Assembly: GCA_902555275.1 (NCBI GenBank)
Contig: CACDRY010000008.1
Location: 1 to 51,849 of the forward strand
DNA length: 51,849 bases
DNA from: an uncultured Pelagibacteraceae bacterium
GTDB taxonomy: Bacteria > Pseudomonadota > Alphaproteobacteria > Pelagibacterales > Pelagibacteraceae
Reading direction: 5' to 3'
In this document: positions 43,152 through 51,402 of the stretch, one piece after another
Position numbering within the stretch: position 1 is the stretch's first letter
Layout: the number at the start of each line of letters is the position of its first letter
Notes under the pieces: generated by a model
The model's input: the letters and a program-made list of their open reading frames with translations, nothing else
Databases searched by the model: none
What the model was told of the DNA's origin: nothing
Translations under genes and position numbers: made by a program

Positions 43152-44084
43152 ATGAATATTTCTTCAGAAAAAACAGATTTAAAAAAAACATATTTAGCAA
43201 TATTTACCATGCTCTTAGCAATACTATGTGTGGATATGTATATGGTTGTAATAAAGTTTTTGGGTAATGAATATACTGTAATTCAGTTAGCAGTATTCAG
43301 AAATATTGCGGGGGTAATCCCTTTATTTATACTTATTTTATTTACTAAAGAGTACATTTCAGTTTTTAGGAACCTAAACAATAAATTCATTATCTTAAGC
43401 TTTTTTAGAGGTTTGGCTTTCTTATCAATGAATATATTTATATTTATTTCTGTTATTAACTTAGAATTTGCTACTGCTATGGTTCTTACATTTTCTTCAC
43501 CATTTTTCATTGTAATTTTATCGATAATTTTTTTAAAGGATAAGGTTGGTATTTATAGATGGTCTGCAATTTTTATAGGTTTTTTTGGAGTTGTTTTAAT
43601 TGTTCAGCCAGGAAGTGACATATTTAGTTTTTACTCAATATTTCCAATTCTAACTGCGATAGCTTGGGCATTAAGTGTGATAATTTTAAAATTTATACCT
43701 GATGGTCACTCAACAGCAAAAATTCAATTATATACTTTAATATTTAATGTAATTGGTGGTGTTGTACTGTTTTTATTGACCACTGGACATGCAGAAATAA
43801 AAAATACTCAAGATTTTTTTCTTATGACATTGACTGGTATTCTTGGAGGTACTGCAGCAATACTTTTTATCTATTCTTACAGATTAATCTCTGCAAGTAA
43901 GATGGCTTCGTTTGAATATTTTGGCATTCCTTCATCATTTGTTTTGGGCTGGTTATTTTTTAATGAAGCTCCTTGGGAACAATTATTTCCAGGAGTTTTC
44001 GTAATTGTGTTTGCTGGAATGATTATAATTTGGAGAGATAAAGTAAAACAAAAAAAAACTAAGGTGAGTAGAGAAATTAACTAG
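43152..44084 (+). CDS. DMT/EamA-family transporter
   Basis: The 310-residue ten-helix protein has E-Y-T-V-I-Q-L-A-V-F-R-N-I-A-G-V-I-P at the end of helix two, the usual EamA R-x-x-x-A signature, and a second EamA half from about 160. The C-terminal tail is basic (about 290-310). It is the third DMT protein in the window. Its last 8 bases overlap the converging ProV gene. Confidence 0.83.
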   Translation: MNISSEKTDLKKTYLAIFTMLLAILCVDMYMVVIKFLGNEYTVIQLAVFRNIAGVIPLFILILFTKEYISVFRNLNNKFIILSFFRGLAFLSMNIFIFISVINLEFATAMVLTFSSPFFIVILSIIFLKDKVGIYRWSAIFIGFFGVVLIVQPGSDIFSFYSIFPILTAIAWALSVIILKFIPDGHSTAKIQLYTLIFNVIGGVVLFLLTTGHAEIKNTQDFFLMTLTGILGGTAAILFIYSYRLISASKMASFEYFGIPSSFVLGWLFFNEAPWEQLFPGVFVIVFAGMIIIWRDKVKQKKTKVSREIN

Positions 44085-45123
44085 CAGATTTCATTGATTT
44101 CATAACTATTGCTCTATCAATTTCACCAATAAGCTCACCTGTCTCACTATTAACCACTGGAAATTTCTGATCTGTATCTACAAGCTTATCAATTAAAGTT
44201 TCTATTTTTGAATTGTGAGGAATATTATTTGATCCGTTTTCAAACATTTTTTTTGTATCGTCACAACATTCTTCCCTCATTACTTTGCTTGCACTAAGGA
44301 CTTTGTATTTTGGCACATCTTCGCAAAAATCTTTTACATATTGATCTTTGGGGTTAGCAACTATTTCCTCTGGTGTCCCTACTTGAGAAACTTCTCCATC
44401 TTTCATAATTGCAATATGATCACCCATTTTAATTGCCTCTAAGAAATCATGAGTAATAAATACCATAGTCTTCTGTAACTTTTCTTGAATCTTTAAAAGT
44501 TCATCCTGCATTTCTCTTCTAATTAATGGATCTAATGCTGAAAAGGGTTCATCAAAAATTAAAATTTCTGGATCTACAGCTAATGCACGAGCTAAACCCA
44601 CCCTTTGTTGCATTCCTCCTGATAGTTCTCTTGGATAATTATTGTGCCAACCTTCTAAACCAACCATTTTTAAAACTTCCATTGATTTTTCTACTCTATC
44701 ATTTTTTTTATTTCCTCTAATCTCTAAACCATATCCAATATTCTCCACAACTGTTCTATGTGGAAATAAACCAAAATGTTGAAAAACCATGCTCATTTTA
44801 TTTCTTCTTAAATCTAATAATTCTTTTCCGCTCATTTTCGTTACGTCAACATCATCCATTTTTACTGTTCCAGACGTTGGTTCAATTAATCTTGAAATAC
44901 ATCTAACTAAGGTTGATTTTCCGCTTCCCGATAAACCCATTACAACAAATGTCTCACCTTTCTCAATTGAAAAGCTAACATCTTTTACTGCAACCACATG
45001 TCCGGTTTTTTCTTGAACTTCTTTTATTGATAAACTTTTATCTAAATCTTTAATTATTCTTTGTTCGTCAGAACCAAATAATTTCCAAACATTTGAACAC
45101 GTTATTTTTGGTTGATTATTCAT
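44077..45123 (-). CDS. proV: glycine betaine/proline-type ABC transporter ATPase
   Basis: The 348-residue protein is a ProV/OpuAA ATPase. It has the characteristic long N-terminal arm before the core (residues 1-45, with E-V-Q-E-K-T-G-H-V-V-A-V), Walker A G-L-S-G-S-G-K-S-T (63-71), signature L-S-G-G-M-Q-Q-R-V-G-L-A-R-A, and Walker B I-L-I-F-D-E-P-F-S-A-L-D. A CBS-like C-terminal domain (about 290-345) may sense ionic strength as in OpuA. It is divergent from proW with only 79 bases between, so the importer is split over two strands. Confidence 0.92.
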   Translation of the reverse strand: MNNQPKITCSNVWKLFGSDEQRIIKDLDKSLSIKEVQEKTGHVVAVKDVSFSIEKGETFVVMGLSGSGKSTLVRCISRLIEPTSGTVKMDDVDVTKMSGKELLDLRRNKMSMVFQHFGLFPHRTVVENIGYGLEIRGNKKNDRVEKSMEVLKMVGLEGWHNNYPRELSGGMQQRVGLARALAVDPEILIFDEPFSALDPLIRREMQDELLKIQEKLQKTMVFITHDFLEAIKMGDHIAIMKDGEVSQVGTPEEIVANPKDQYVKDFCEDVPKYKVLSASKVMREECCDDTKKMFENGSNNIPHNSKIETLIDKLVDTDQKFPVVNSETGELIGEIDRAIVMKSMKSAS

Positions 45124-45127
45124 ATTT

Positions 45128-45143
45128 TGTTATTTTAATAACA
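45128..45143. promoter_or_regulatory. palindrome in the proV/proW divergent region
   Basis: Seven-base arms TGTTATT and AATAACA are separated by two T. The dyad starts 4 bases from the proV start codon on the minus strand and lies 60 bases upstream of proW. It could be an operator shared by the divergent genes or a small 5' stem in the proV leader. At this AT content a chance palindrome is possible. Confidence 0.35.
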
Positions 45144-45202
45144 CAAAAATAGACAATATTTTTCTTTAAAAGTAAAATTATTTATTTTAAATTTTAGATA
45201 AT

Positions 45203-47320
45203 ATGTCTTCTGAAGTAGCAAGTATCCAAGGAAAGCCAAATTCATCAAAAAATATTATTACATATTCTGTAATCTTAATAACATTTTTAGTTGCACTGTG
45301 GTTATCTTTTCAAAGCGATGGTCCTTCAAAAATGCCAAAGGTCGTCACTGATCAATTTACATTTACAGCATGGGTTAATGAAGGTGAAGATTATTTAAAG
45401 AAAAATTATAGATGGATTACCAAAATAATAGCCAGTTATATTAAAAATGTATATTACTTTGTTGAAGATTTCCTTATCGACTCACCTTGGCTATTAATTG
45501 CAGCATTAATATTTTTGCCTTGCTTAATTGCAGGTGGTTTAAGATTAGGATTGTACTCTTTATTTGTCATTTATTTTTGGGGTGCAACAGGAATGTGGGA
45601 ACCATCTCTGCAAACGGTAGCATTGATGGGTTTATCGGTTTTACTATGTGTCGTAGTTGGAGTGACTCTAGGTGTGCTTTGTTCACAAAGTGACAGGTTT
45701 GAAAATTTTATGAAGCCTATTTTAGATACAATGCAAGTAATGCCTGCGTTTGTTTATCTTTTTCCAGCTCTTTTCTTTTTTGGAATTGGAGGAGCGCCAG
45801 CAATATTAGCCACTATGATTTACTCAATGCCTCCAATAATAAGATTAACAAATACTGGTATAAGACAAGTTTCAGCAGAAACAATTGAGTCTGCTACCTC
45901 ATTTGGATCAAGTAAGTTACAACTACTATTTAAAATTAAAATTCCACTCTCGCTACCAAGTATAATGATGGGAATTAATCAGGTGATAATGATGGCTTTA
46001 GCACTTGTAGTTTTGGCATGTTTCATTGGAGCTGAAGGAATTGGTGGTCAAGTATGGCAAGCAATTAGAAGACTTGATGTTGGGTGGGCAATGGAAGGAG
46101 GACTTTGTATTCTTTTCATGGCAATAATGTTTGATAGATTTAGTATGTCATTTAGCAAAACAAAACAAATACTTCCATCGAATGTTCAAAAATTTTATTT
46201 ACTCCCACAATCTTGGGAAAAATTTGCAATAGTAAGAATTATAGAAAAGCCTTTAGAATTTTTAGCTGGTTTAATTAATTTTGTTTGTACAAATTTAACA
46301 AAATTTATTGCGTATGTATTTGAATTTTGTGTTTCTTTAGCAAATAAAGAAACAGCAAGAGATATTGGTGAAATAATTTCTAGAAGATATTATATAATAC
46401 CCTCTTTTTTACTTGTTCTGACTATTTCATTCGTTGACTCTTATATGGTAAGTATAGGATCATTTCCTGAAGAGTGGAGATTGTCAATTAGGCAGCCGAT
46501 TTCTAGTAGTGTAGAATCTTTAACTGTTAATCCTAGTTTTATTGCATTTACAAAAGCTCTTAGGGGATTTGTATATCTTAAACTCTTAAGACCACTTGAT
46601 ATATTCTTAACTCATGTGCCATGGTGGTATACATTAGGGGTATTTGCAGCAATTGGATATTTTACTGTCGGTATTAGATTTGCAATTATTACAGCAATGT
46701 TATTACTTTTCATTGGTGCTTGTGGAATATGGCCACAATCAATGATAACACTATCATCTGTTTTAGTGTCTGTAGCTTTATGCTTTATAATTGGAGTTCC
46801 TCTTGGAATAATTGCCTCTTATAATGAGAGATTTAGAAATGTTCAAAACGTGGTTTTGGATGCCATGCAGACTTTACCTTACTTCTGTTATTTAATTCCT
46901 GTTTTAATGTTTTTTGGAGGAGGAATAGTATCTGCAGTACTTGCAACAGTTATATACTCTATACCACCCATCATTCGACTAACATCTTTAGGTTTAACTC
47001 AAGTATCTGGGACTTACTCAGAGGTTTCACGTTCATTTGGTGGTACTTTATTACAAACTCTAAATAAAATTAAATTTCCATTAGCTATTCCAAGTTTAGT
47101 TATTGGATTTAATCAAACAGTAATTATGGCTTTCGCAATGCAGATTGTTACACCTTTAATTGGTGGAAAAGGATTAGGTTTGGAAGTATTTAATGGATTA
47201 GCAAGATCTGATACCGGTAGAGGGTTGGCAGCAGGTATAGGAATTGTATTATTAGCAATAATTATAGACAGAATTTCACTTGCTTGGACTAAAAAACAGA
47301 GAGAAGCTCTAGGTTTATAA
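45203..47320 (+). CDS. proW: glycine betaine/proline-type ABC transporter permease, tandem-fused
   Basis: The 705-residue protein is two ProW/OpuAB permeases in one chain. After an N-terminal helix (about 22-38), the first permease core (about 95-320) has I-E-S-A-T-S-F-G-S-S-K-L-Q-L-L-F-K-I-K-I-P-L. The second (about 470-700) has Y-S-E-V-S-R-S-F-G-G-T-L-L-Q-T-L-N-K-I-K-F-P-L. Both keep the Met-rich Q-V-M-P / Q-T-L-P loops. Thus one polypeptide supplies the whole membrane channel, which would suit a covalent heterodimer. The gene starts 79 bases from the divergent proV. Confidence 0.92.
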   Translation: MSSEVASIQGKPNSSKNIITYSVILITFLVALWLSFQSDGPSKMPKVVTDQFTFTAWVNEGEDYLKKNYRWITKIIASYIKNVYYFVEDFLIDSPWLLIAALIFLPCLIAGGLRLGLYSLFVIYFWGATGMWEPSLQTVALMGLSVLLCVVVGVTLGVLCSQSDRFENFMKPILDTMQVMPAFVYLFPALFFFGIGGAPAILATMIYSMPPIIRLTNTGIRQVSAETIESATSFGSSKLQLLFKIKIPLSLPSIMMGINQVIMMALALVVLACFIGAEGIGGQVWQAIRRLDVGWAMEGGLCILFMAIMFDRFSMSFSKTKQILPSNVQKFYLLPQSWEKFAIVRIIEKPLEFLAGLINFVCTNLTKFIAYVFEFCVSLANKETARDIGEIISRRYYIIPSFLLVLTISFVDSYMVSIGSFPEEWRLSIRQPISSSVESLTVNPSFIAFTKALRGFVYLKLLRPLDIFLTHVPWWYTLGVFAAIGYFTVGIRFAIITAMLLLFIGACGIWPQSMITLSSVLVSVALCFIIGVPLGIIASYNERFRNVQNVVLDAMQTLPYFCYLIPVLMFFGGGIVSAVLATVIYSIPPIIRLTSLGLTQVSGTYSEVSRSFGGTLLQTLNKIKFPLAIPSLVIGFNQTVIMAFAMQIVTPLIGGKGLGLEVFNGLARSDTGRGLAAGIGIVLLAIIIDRISLAWTKKQREALGL

Positions 47321-47347
47321 GTCAAGTAAAAGCATCATTATTCACAG

Positions 47348-47377
47348 TTTACAAACTAGTAATTTTTGTTTTAGAAT
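47348..47377 (+). promoter_or_regulatory. putative sigma-70 promoter for proX
   Basis: TTTACA (47348-47353), an 18-base spacer and TAGAAT (47372-47377) each match the sigma-70 hexamers at five of six positions. They lie in the 89-base gap between proW and proX. The -35 element is part of a small dyad (AGTTT-AC-AAACT, 47346-47357). A separate promoter would let the binding protein be made in excess. The strong Shine-Dalgarno AGAGAGGA follows at 47397-47404. Confidence 0.5.
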
Positions 47378-47396
47378 AAGACTTTAATTAATTAAA

Positions 47397-47404
47397 AGAG
47401 AGGA
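47397..47404 (+). promoter_or_regulatory. strong Shine-Dalgarno of proX (same as Dpp-type binding-protein leader)
   Basis: The octamer AGAGAGGA lies 5 bases before the proX ATG. The same octamer, 4 bases before the ATG, precedes the Dpp-type binding protein (18274-18281, minus strand), and GGAGGA precedes the Pot-type one. Most other genes in this window have no such clear site. Confidence 0.7.
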
Positions 47405-47409
47405 AATAA

Positions 47410-48420
47410 ATGAGGTTATCAAAAACAATATCAGCTCTATTCTTATCTTTCGTAATTTTACTTGCTAGTCTTACTCAGGCAAATGCAAAAAGATTACATG
47501 CTGCTATTGCTGACTGGACAGGTGGAATAATCACTTGTGAAGTTGCAGTAGCAATTCTTGAAAGAGAAATGGGCTATAAAATTAAACAAACAGTTTTCCC
47601 TTCTGGTACTGGATTATGGGAAGCAATTGCAGCTGGAGAACTTGATTTCGCTTGCGAGAGTTGGCCAAGTTATGCAGAGGCAGACGATGTAATGTTTAAT
47701 GAAGATTTAATTTATGACGGCAAAGTAGTAAAATCTTATAAAGGAGATGGAACAGTTGATCTTTTAGGAACTACTGGAATCATCGGTATGTCAGATTACT
47801 GGATACCTAGATATGCTGCAGAAGAAATGGGCATTAAAACTTGGAGAGACCTAAACAAACATAAAGCTAAATTTGCAACTATTGAAACAGGCGGCAAAGG
47901 AAGATTAATTGGATGTCCTGTAGCTGGTTGGAACTGTCATGACCAAAAAAGACTTGATCTTTTAGGAATTGATTTCCAAGCTGATGAGCTAGGTACTGAA
48001 GCGGCTGCAATTGCAGAAGCAAAAGCTGCTTACATGAGAAAAGAGCCGTTCTTGTTATACTTATGGTCACCACACTGGTTCTTTGGTGAGTTTGACATGG
48101 TAGGAGTTCAACTTCCTGAATACAAAACTTGTGCAGGAGACACATTTACTGAAGCAAACAACTGGAAAACTTGCGGTACAGATGGATGGCCAGCAACTGG
48201 TTGGGATAAAGATTATACTATGAATTATGGAAATCCTGACACATTTGCTAAACCAGAACATGCTAAAGCAAAAGCTTTTTTTGAAAGAATGAAATTAGAA
48301 AACTTAGACCAAGCTAAGATGCTTGTAGAAGTTGACATCAAAAAAAGAGACGTTAAAGAAGTTGTAAATGAGTGGTTAGACAACAATCCAGATAAATGGA
48401 AAAGTTGGTTACCTAACTAA
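47410..48420 (+). CDS. proX: glycine betaine/proline-type substrate-binding protein
   Basis: This 336-residue protein has a Sec signal peptide (residues 1-26, cut near A-N-A-K) and the OpuAC/ProX fold. The mature N-terminus reads A-A-I-A-D-W-T-G-G. Other segments are W-E-A-I-A-A-G-E-L-D-F-A-C-E-S-W-P-S-Y and the conserved L-L-Y-L-W-S-P-H-W-F-F-G. Several Trp residues (in D-W-T, S-W-P, Y-W-I-P and P-H-W-F) are candidates for the aromatic cage that holds a quaternary ammonium group. The likely ligands are glycine betaine, proline betaine or DMSP-like osmolytes. An intrinsic terminator follows directly. Confidence 0.92.
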   Translation: MRLSKTISALFLSFVILLASLTQANAKRLHAAIADWTGGIITCEVAVAILEREMGYKIKQTVFPSGTGLWEAIAAGELDFACESWPSYAEADDVMFNEDLIYDGKVVKSYKGDGTVDLLGTTGIIGMSDYWIPRYAAEEMGIKTWRDLNKHKAKFATIETGGKGRLIGCPVAGWNCHDQKRLDLLGIDFQADELGTEAAAIAEAKAAYMRKEPFLLYLWSPHWFFGEFDMVGVQLPEYKTCAGDTFTEANNWKTCGTDGWPATGWDKDYTMNYGNPDTFAKPEHAKAKAFFERMKLENLDQAKMLVEVDIKKRDVKEVVNEWLDNNPDKWKSWLPN

Positions 48421-48444
48421 TAATTAAACTTCAAAAAAATAATT

Positions 48445-48477
48445 AAGGGCTTTGTGGAAACAGAGCCCTTTTTTTTT
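48445..48477 (+). terminator. intrinsic terminator of the proWX unit
   Basis: Arms AAGGGCTTTG and CAGAGCCCTT (one G-U pair) form a 10-bp stem with the 6-base loop TGGAAA, followed by a run of eight or nine T. It begins 25 bases after the proX stop and ends just before the next gene's start at 48480. It is a clear Rho-independent terminator on the plus strand. Confidence 0.9.
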
Positions 48478-48479
48478 AC

Positions 48480-49118
48480 ATGCATATAATACATAGAGGA
48501 ATTGTAAATAAGAGTTACAAAGAAAACTGCTTAGAGTCTTTTCGAGCATCATTTAAAAAAAGATTTGGGATTGAAACAGATATTCATTCAACCAAAGATA
48601 AAAAATTTGTATGCTTTCATGATTTTACTTTAAAGAGAATTTTTAAAATAAGCAAAAGTATCAAAAATATTAATTATGAAGATCTAAAAAAAATTAAAAA
48701 TAAAAACTTTCAAATACCACCATTAAAAGAGGTTCTAAAAATTTCGAAAAAAAAATTTCCTATCTTTATTGAAATAAAGCCATTATTTAATAAAGAACTT
48801 TTATCTAATTTGATTAAAGAAACTAGAAGTTTTAAAAAATGTACTTTTATCTCTTTTAAGCATGAAAATATCTATAATCTTCTTAAACTTAACTCAAAAC
48901 TATCAGTAGGTTTATCTTTTTCCAACAAATCTAGCATAAAATCTATTTTAAAAAGTAGCCTAAACAAAAAAATAAAATATCTAATATTAGATAAAAAGTT
49001 TTTAAATAGTCGAAGAATACAAATAATTAATAAAGAGAAATATTATTACACGATTAAAAACAAAAAGGAATTTTTGAAATATGAAAAAGATAACAATCTT
49101 ATATTTGAAAACTTATGA
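48480..49118 (+). CDS. small glycerophosphodiester phosphodiesterase-like protein
   Basis: The 212-residue protein has the GDPD signature H-R-G at 5-7, E-N-C-L-E-S-F (the usual E-N-T) and G-I-E-T-D-I-H-S-T-K-D with C-F-H-D-F-T-L-K-R. His5, Glu and Asp of E-T-D, and the later H-D pair supply the expected catalytic and metal residues. It would cleave glycerophosphodiesters to sn-glycerol 3-phosphate. It is shorter than the usual 240 or more residues and rich in Lys, especially in the C-terminal half, which is typical of this genome. It starts 2 bases after the proX terminator. Its 3' end overlaps the converging dioxygenase. Confidence 0.78.
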   Translation: MHIIHRGIVNKSYKENCLESFRASFKKRFGIETDIHSTKDKKFVCFHDFTLKRIFKISKSIKNINYEDLKKIKNKNFQIPPLKEVLKISKKKFPIFIEIKPLFNKELLSNLIKETRSFKKCTFISFKHENIYNLLKLNSKLSVGLSFSNKSSIKSILKSSLNKKIKYLILDKKFLNSRRIQIINKEKYYYTIKNKKEFLKYEKDNNLIFENL

Positions 49119-50246
49119 TTTATATTTTTTAAGATATTCCAATCTTCCAAGTATTTCATCTCTATCTAAATAATATCCTTGAAGATGACGATGACCTGAA
49201 TTTGGGTCAAAAGCAGTTCTGCCGTGTAAAACACGCCTATTATTAAAAGAAAATATGTCTCCAGGTCCTAATCTAAATTTAATCTGAAACTTATCATCGT
49301 GTAGAAGATTTCCAAATCTATGGTGGGCTTTATAAACTTTATCCATTTTATCTGGATGACAATCTAAAGCATCCATCGTTGCAACACTAAATCTAATATC
49401 ATGAAAATCTTTATCTTTTGTTAAACTAATTGCGGGTGCATGATAGCTTCTGTGAGATTCTTGAGTATAATCTTTATCTCTAAATTTAAGAGGCACAGAA
49501 ACCAGTGTCTCAAATATATCTTTTTCATTTTGTCTAAGATAATCGGCTACAGCAAACCCATCGATTGCTGAAGAGTCTCCACCATTTGCATCATTTACTA
49601 AACAATGCAAAAACTGATAACCAGGTGGTAATTCAAACCAAGGTAAATCCATATGATTTCTTAAAGCATGCGCCGTGTATGCAGAATTATTTGGTTTTGG
49701 AATATTTATTACCTCAAAAGGGGTTTTAAAAAATGTTTCTCTGACATGGCTTATTCGATGAAGAATTTTAAAGCCTGATTTTTTTTCTGTTGGTGAGTTT
49801 TTAACTATGGCAATACCTTTATGATGTAATAGTTCAAGCCATTTTATTAAACCTTCATCAGAGTCAATTACTTCATCATGTTCAATGCATATACTTTCAA
49901 AATTATTTTTTAAGTTATTATCCCAAAGTTGATAAGGAGATATATATTTTTGTTTATTTTTGATTGTATAGCAATTTTCTCTTAACCATTTTGGGTCATA
50001 ATAACTTATGTGTTCTCCCTCACTCCACTCAATTTCTAATTTACCATCATCATTAAGAGAGTATTTTTTAGGATTTATATCTTTAGAAACTTCTAAAATA
50101 TTAAACATTCTATGTCGTGAATCTTTGTCATGCGCGGTTGGACAATTATCTCTTAGCCACATATAATTGAATTTACTCTCCTCCCCATCATTCCAAATAA
50201 TTTGAAGGTAAGTGCTATTTTTTGAGATTTTAGAAATTGAATTCAT
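49113..50246 (-). CDS. gamma-butyrobetaine dioxygenase-like 2-oxoglutarate/Fe(II) oxygenase
   Basis: The 377-residue protein has an N-terminal BBOX-N/DUF971-like domain (about 1-105: F-N-Y-M-W-L-R-D-N-C-P and W-S-E-G-E-H-I-S-Y-Y-D-P-K-W-L) and a TauD-type oxygenase domain. The metal triad reads His198 and Asp200 in R-N-H-M-D-L-P-W, and His341 in R-V-L-H-G-R-T-A-F. This is the layout of gamma-butyrobetaine and trimethyllysine dioxygenases of the carnitine route. The zinc cysteines of the mammalian N-domain (C-P-C-x-x-C) are C-P-T-A-H here, so the zinc site is largely lost. It is divergent from a ProV gene. Confidence 0.83.
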   Translation of the reverse strand: MNSISKISKNSTYLQIIWNDGEESKFNYMWLRDNCPTAHDKDSRHRMFNILEVSKDINPKKYSLNDDGKLEIEWSEGEHISYYDPKWLRENCYTIKNKQKYISPYQLWDNNLKNNFESICIEHDEVIDSDEGLIKWLELLHHKGIAIVKNSPTEKKSGFKILHRISHVRETFFKTPFEVINIPKPNNSAYTAHALRNHMDLPWFELPPGYQFLHCLVNDANGGDSSAIDGFAVADYLRQNEKDIFETLVSVPLKFRDKDYTQESHRSYHAPAISLTKDKDFHDIRFSVATMDALDCHPDKMDKVYKAHHRFGNLLHDDKFQIKFRLGPGDIFSFNNRRVLHGRTAFDPNSGHRHLQGYYLDRDEILGRLEYLKKYKS

Positions 50247-50360
50247 GATAAATAATTATATAAAATGGTAAAAATTTCAATTCAATTAATGGTTGAAAGC
50301 TTTTTATTTATTTAATTGTAGATTTGCTTTGATGCATTAAAAGAATTAGACTTTTAAAAA

Positions 50361-51386
50361 ATGTCAAAAATTGAAATCAATAATGTATATAAAATTTTTG
50401 GACCTAAACCATCCAGCGTTCTTAAAATGGTTCAAGAGGGTGCTACAAAAGAGGATGTTTTAGAGCAAACTGGGCACACAGTTGGATTAGATAATGTGTC
50501 ATTAAAAATTGAGGAAGGAGAAACCTTTGTGTGCATGGGTTTATCTGGATCTGGTAAATCTACGCTAATAAGACATTTAAATAGATTGATAGATCCTACT
50601 TCTGGCGAAATTTTAGTTGAAGGCAAGGATGTTACCACTCTCAATAAAGAGCAACTAATTGAATTTAGAAGGCAAAAAATGAGTATGGTATTTCAAAGGT
50701 TTGGCTTGTTCCCGCATAAGACAGTTTTACAAAACGTTGGTTACGGACTTGAAATGCAAGGCGTGGAAATTGAAAAAAGAAATGCTACTGCAATGGAGAA
50801 AATTGAGTCTGTAGGTTTGTCTGGATTTGAAAATCAATATCCAGCTCAACTATCTGGGGGAATGCAGCAACGAGTAGGACTTGCAAGAGCTTTAGCCACT
50901 GATACTGACATTATGCTTATGGACGAAGCTTTTTCAGCATTAGATCCATTGATAAGAAGTGACATGCAAAAACAATTGATAGATCTACAAGCAGAATTAA
51001 AAAAAACCATAGTGTTTATTACTCATGATCTTGATGAGTCACTTCGATTAGGGGATCATATTGGAATTTTAAATGCTGGAAAACTTGTGCAAGTAGGAAC
51101 GCCAGTAGAAATTATAATGAACCCGGCAGATGAATATGTTGAGGCATTTGTAAAAGATGTAAACAGAACAAAAGTTATAAAAGCAAAAATTATAATGAAA
51201 CCTATTAATCAATCAGATGGTATAGATAAATCAAACCTGATTAAGGTTGAAGAAGATCAATTTATCGAGGAATTTCTACCTCAAGTTGTTTGTAGTAATT
51301 CCAATTGCGAAGTTGTCGATAAACAAGGAAACGCTAAAGGTTATATCTCAAATAAAGAATTACAAGAATCGCTGAGAAGCTCATAA
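50361..51386 (+). CDS. proV: second glycine betaine/proline-type ABC ATPase
   Basis: The 341-residue ATPase has the ProV N-terminal arm (1-41, including T-K-E-D-V-L-E-Q-T-G-H), Walker A G-L-S-G-S-G-K-S-T (60-68), signature L-S-G-G-M-Q-Q-R-V-G-L-A-R-A and Walker B I-M-L-M-D-E-A-F-S-A-L-D. The C-terminal part has only a weak CBS-like region. It parallels the ProV at 44077-45123 but has its own leader and no permease in the window. It may power another importer whose genes lie to the right, or serve ProW as an alternative ATPase. The following oxygenase gene is 16 bases away. Confidence 0.9.
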   Translation: MSKIEINNVYKIFGPKPSSVLKMVQEGATKEDVLEQTGHTVGLDNVSLKIEEGETFVCMGLSGSGKSTLIRHLNRLIDPTSGEILVEGKDVTTLNKEQLIEFRRQKMSMVFQRFGLFPHKTVLQNVGYGLEMQGVEIEKRNATAMEKIESVGLSGFENQYPAQLSGGMQQRVGLARALATDTDIMLMDEAFSALDPLIRSDMQKQLIDLQAELKKTIVFITHDLDESLRLGDHIGILNAGKLVQVGTPVEIIMNPADEYVEAFVKDVNRTKVIKAKIIMKPINQSDGIDKSNLIKVEEDQFIEEFLPQVVCSNSNCEVVDKQGNAKGYISNKELQESLRSS

Positions 51387-51402
51387 TTTATATTGTGCAG
51401 TT

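Noticed and set aside
50247..50360. Sigma-70 promoter for the second ProV (TTGAAA near 50293)
   Set aside because: A good -35-like hexamer exists, but no -10 with acceptable match and spacing could be placed, so it was not annotated.
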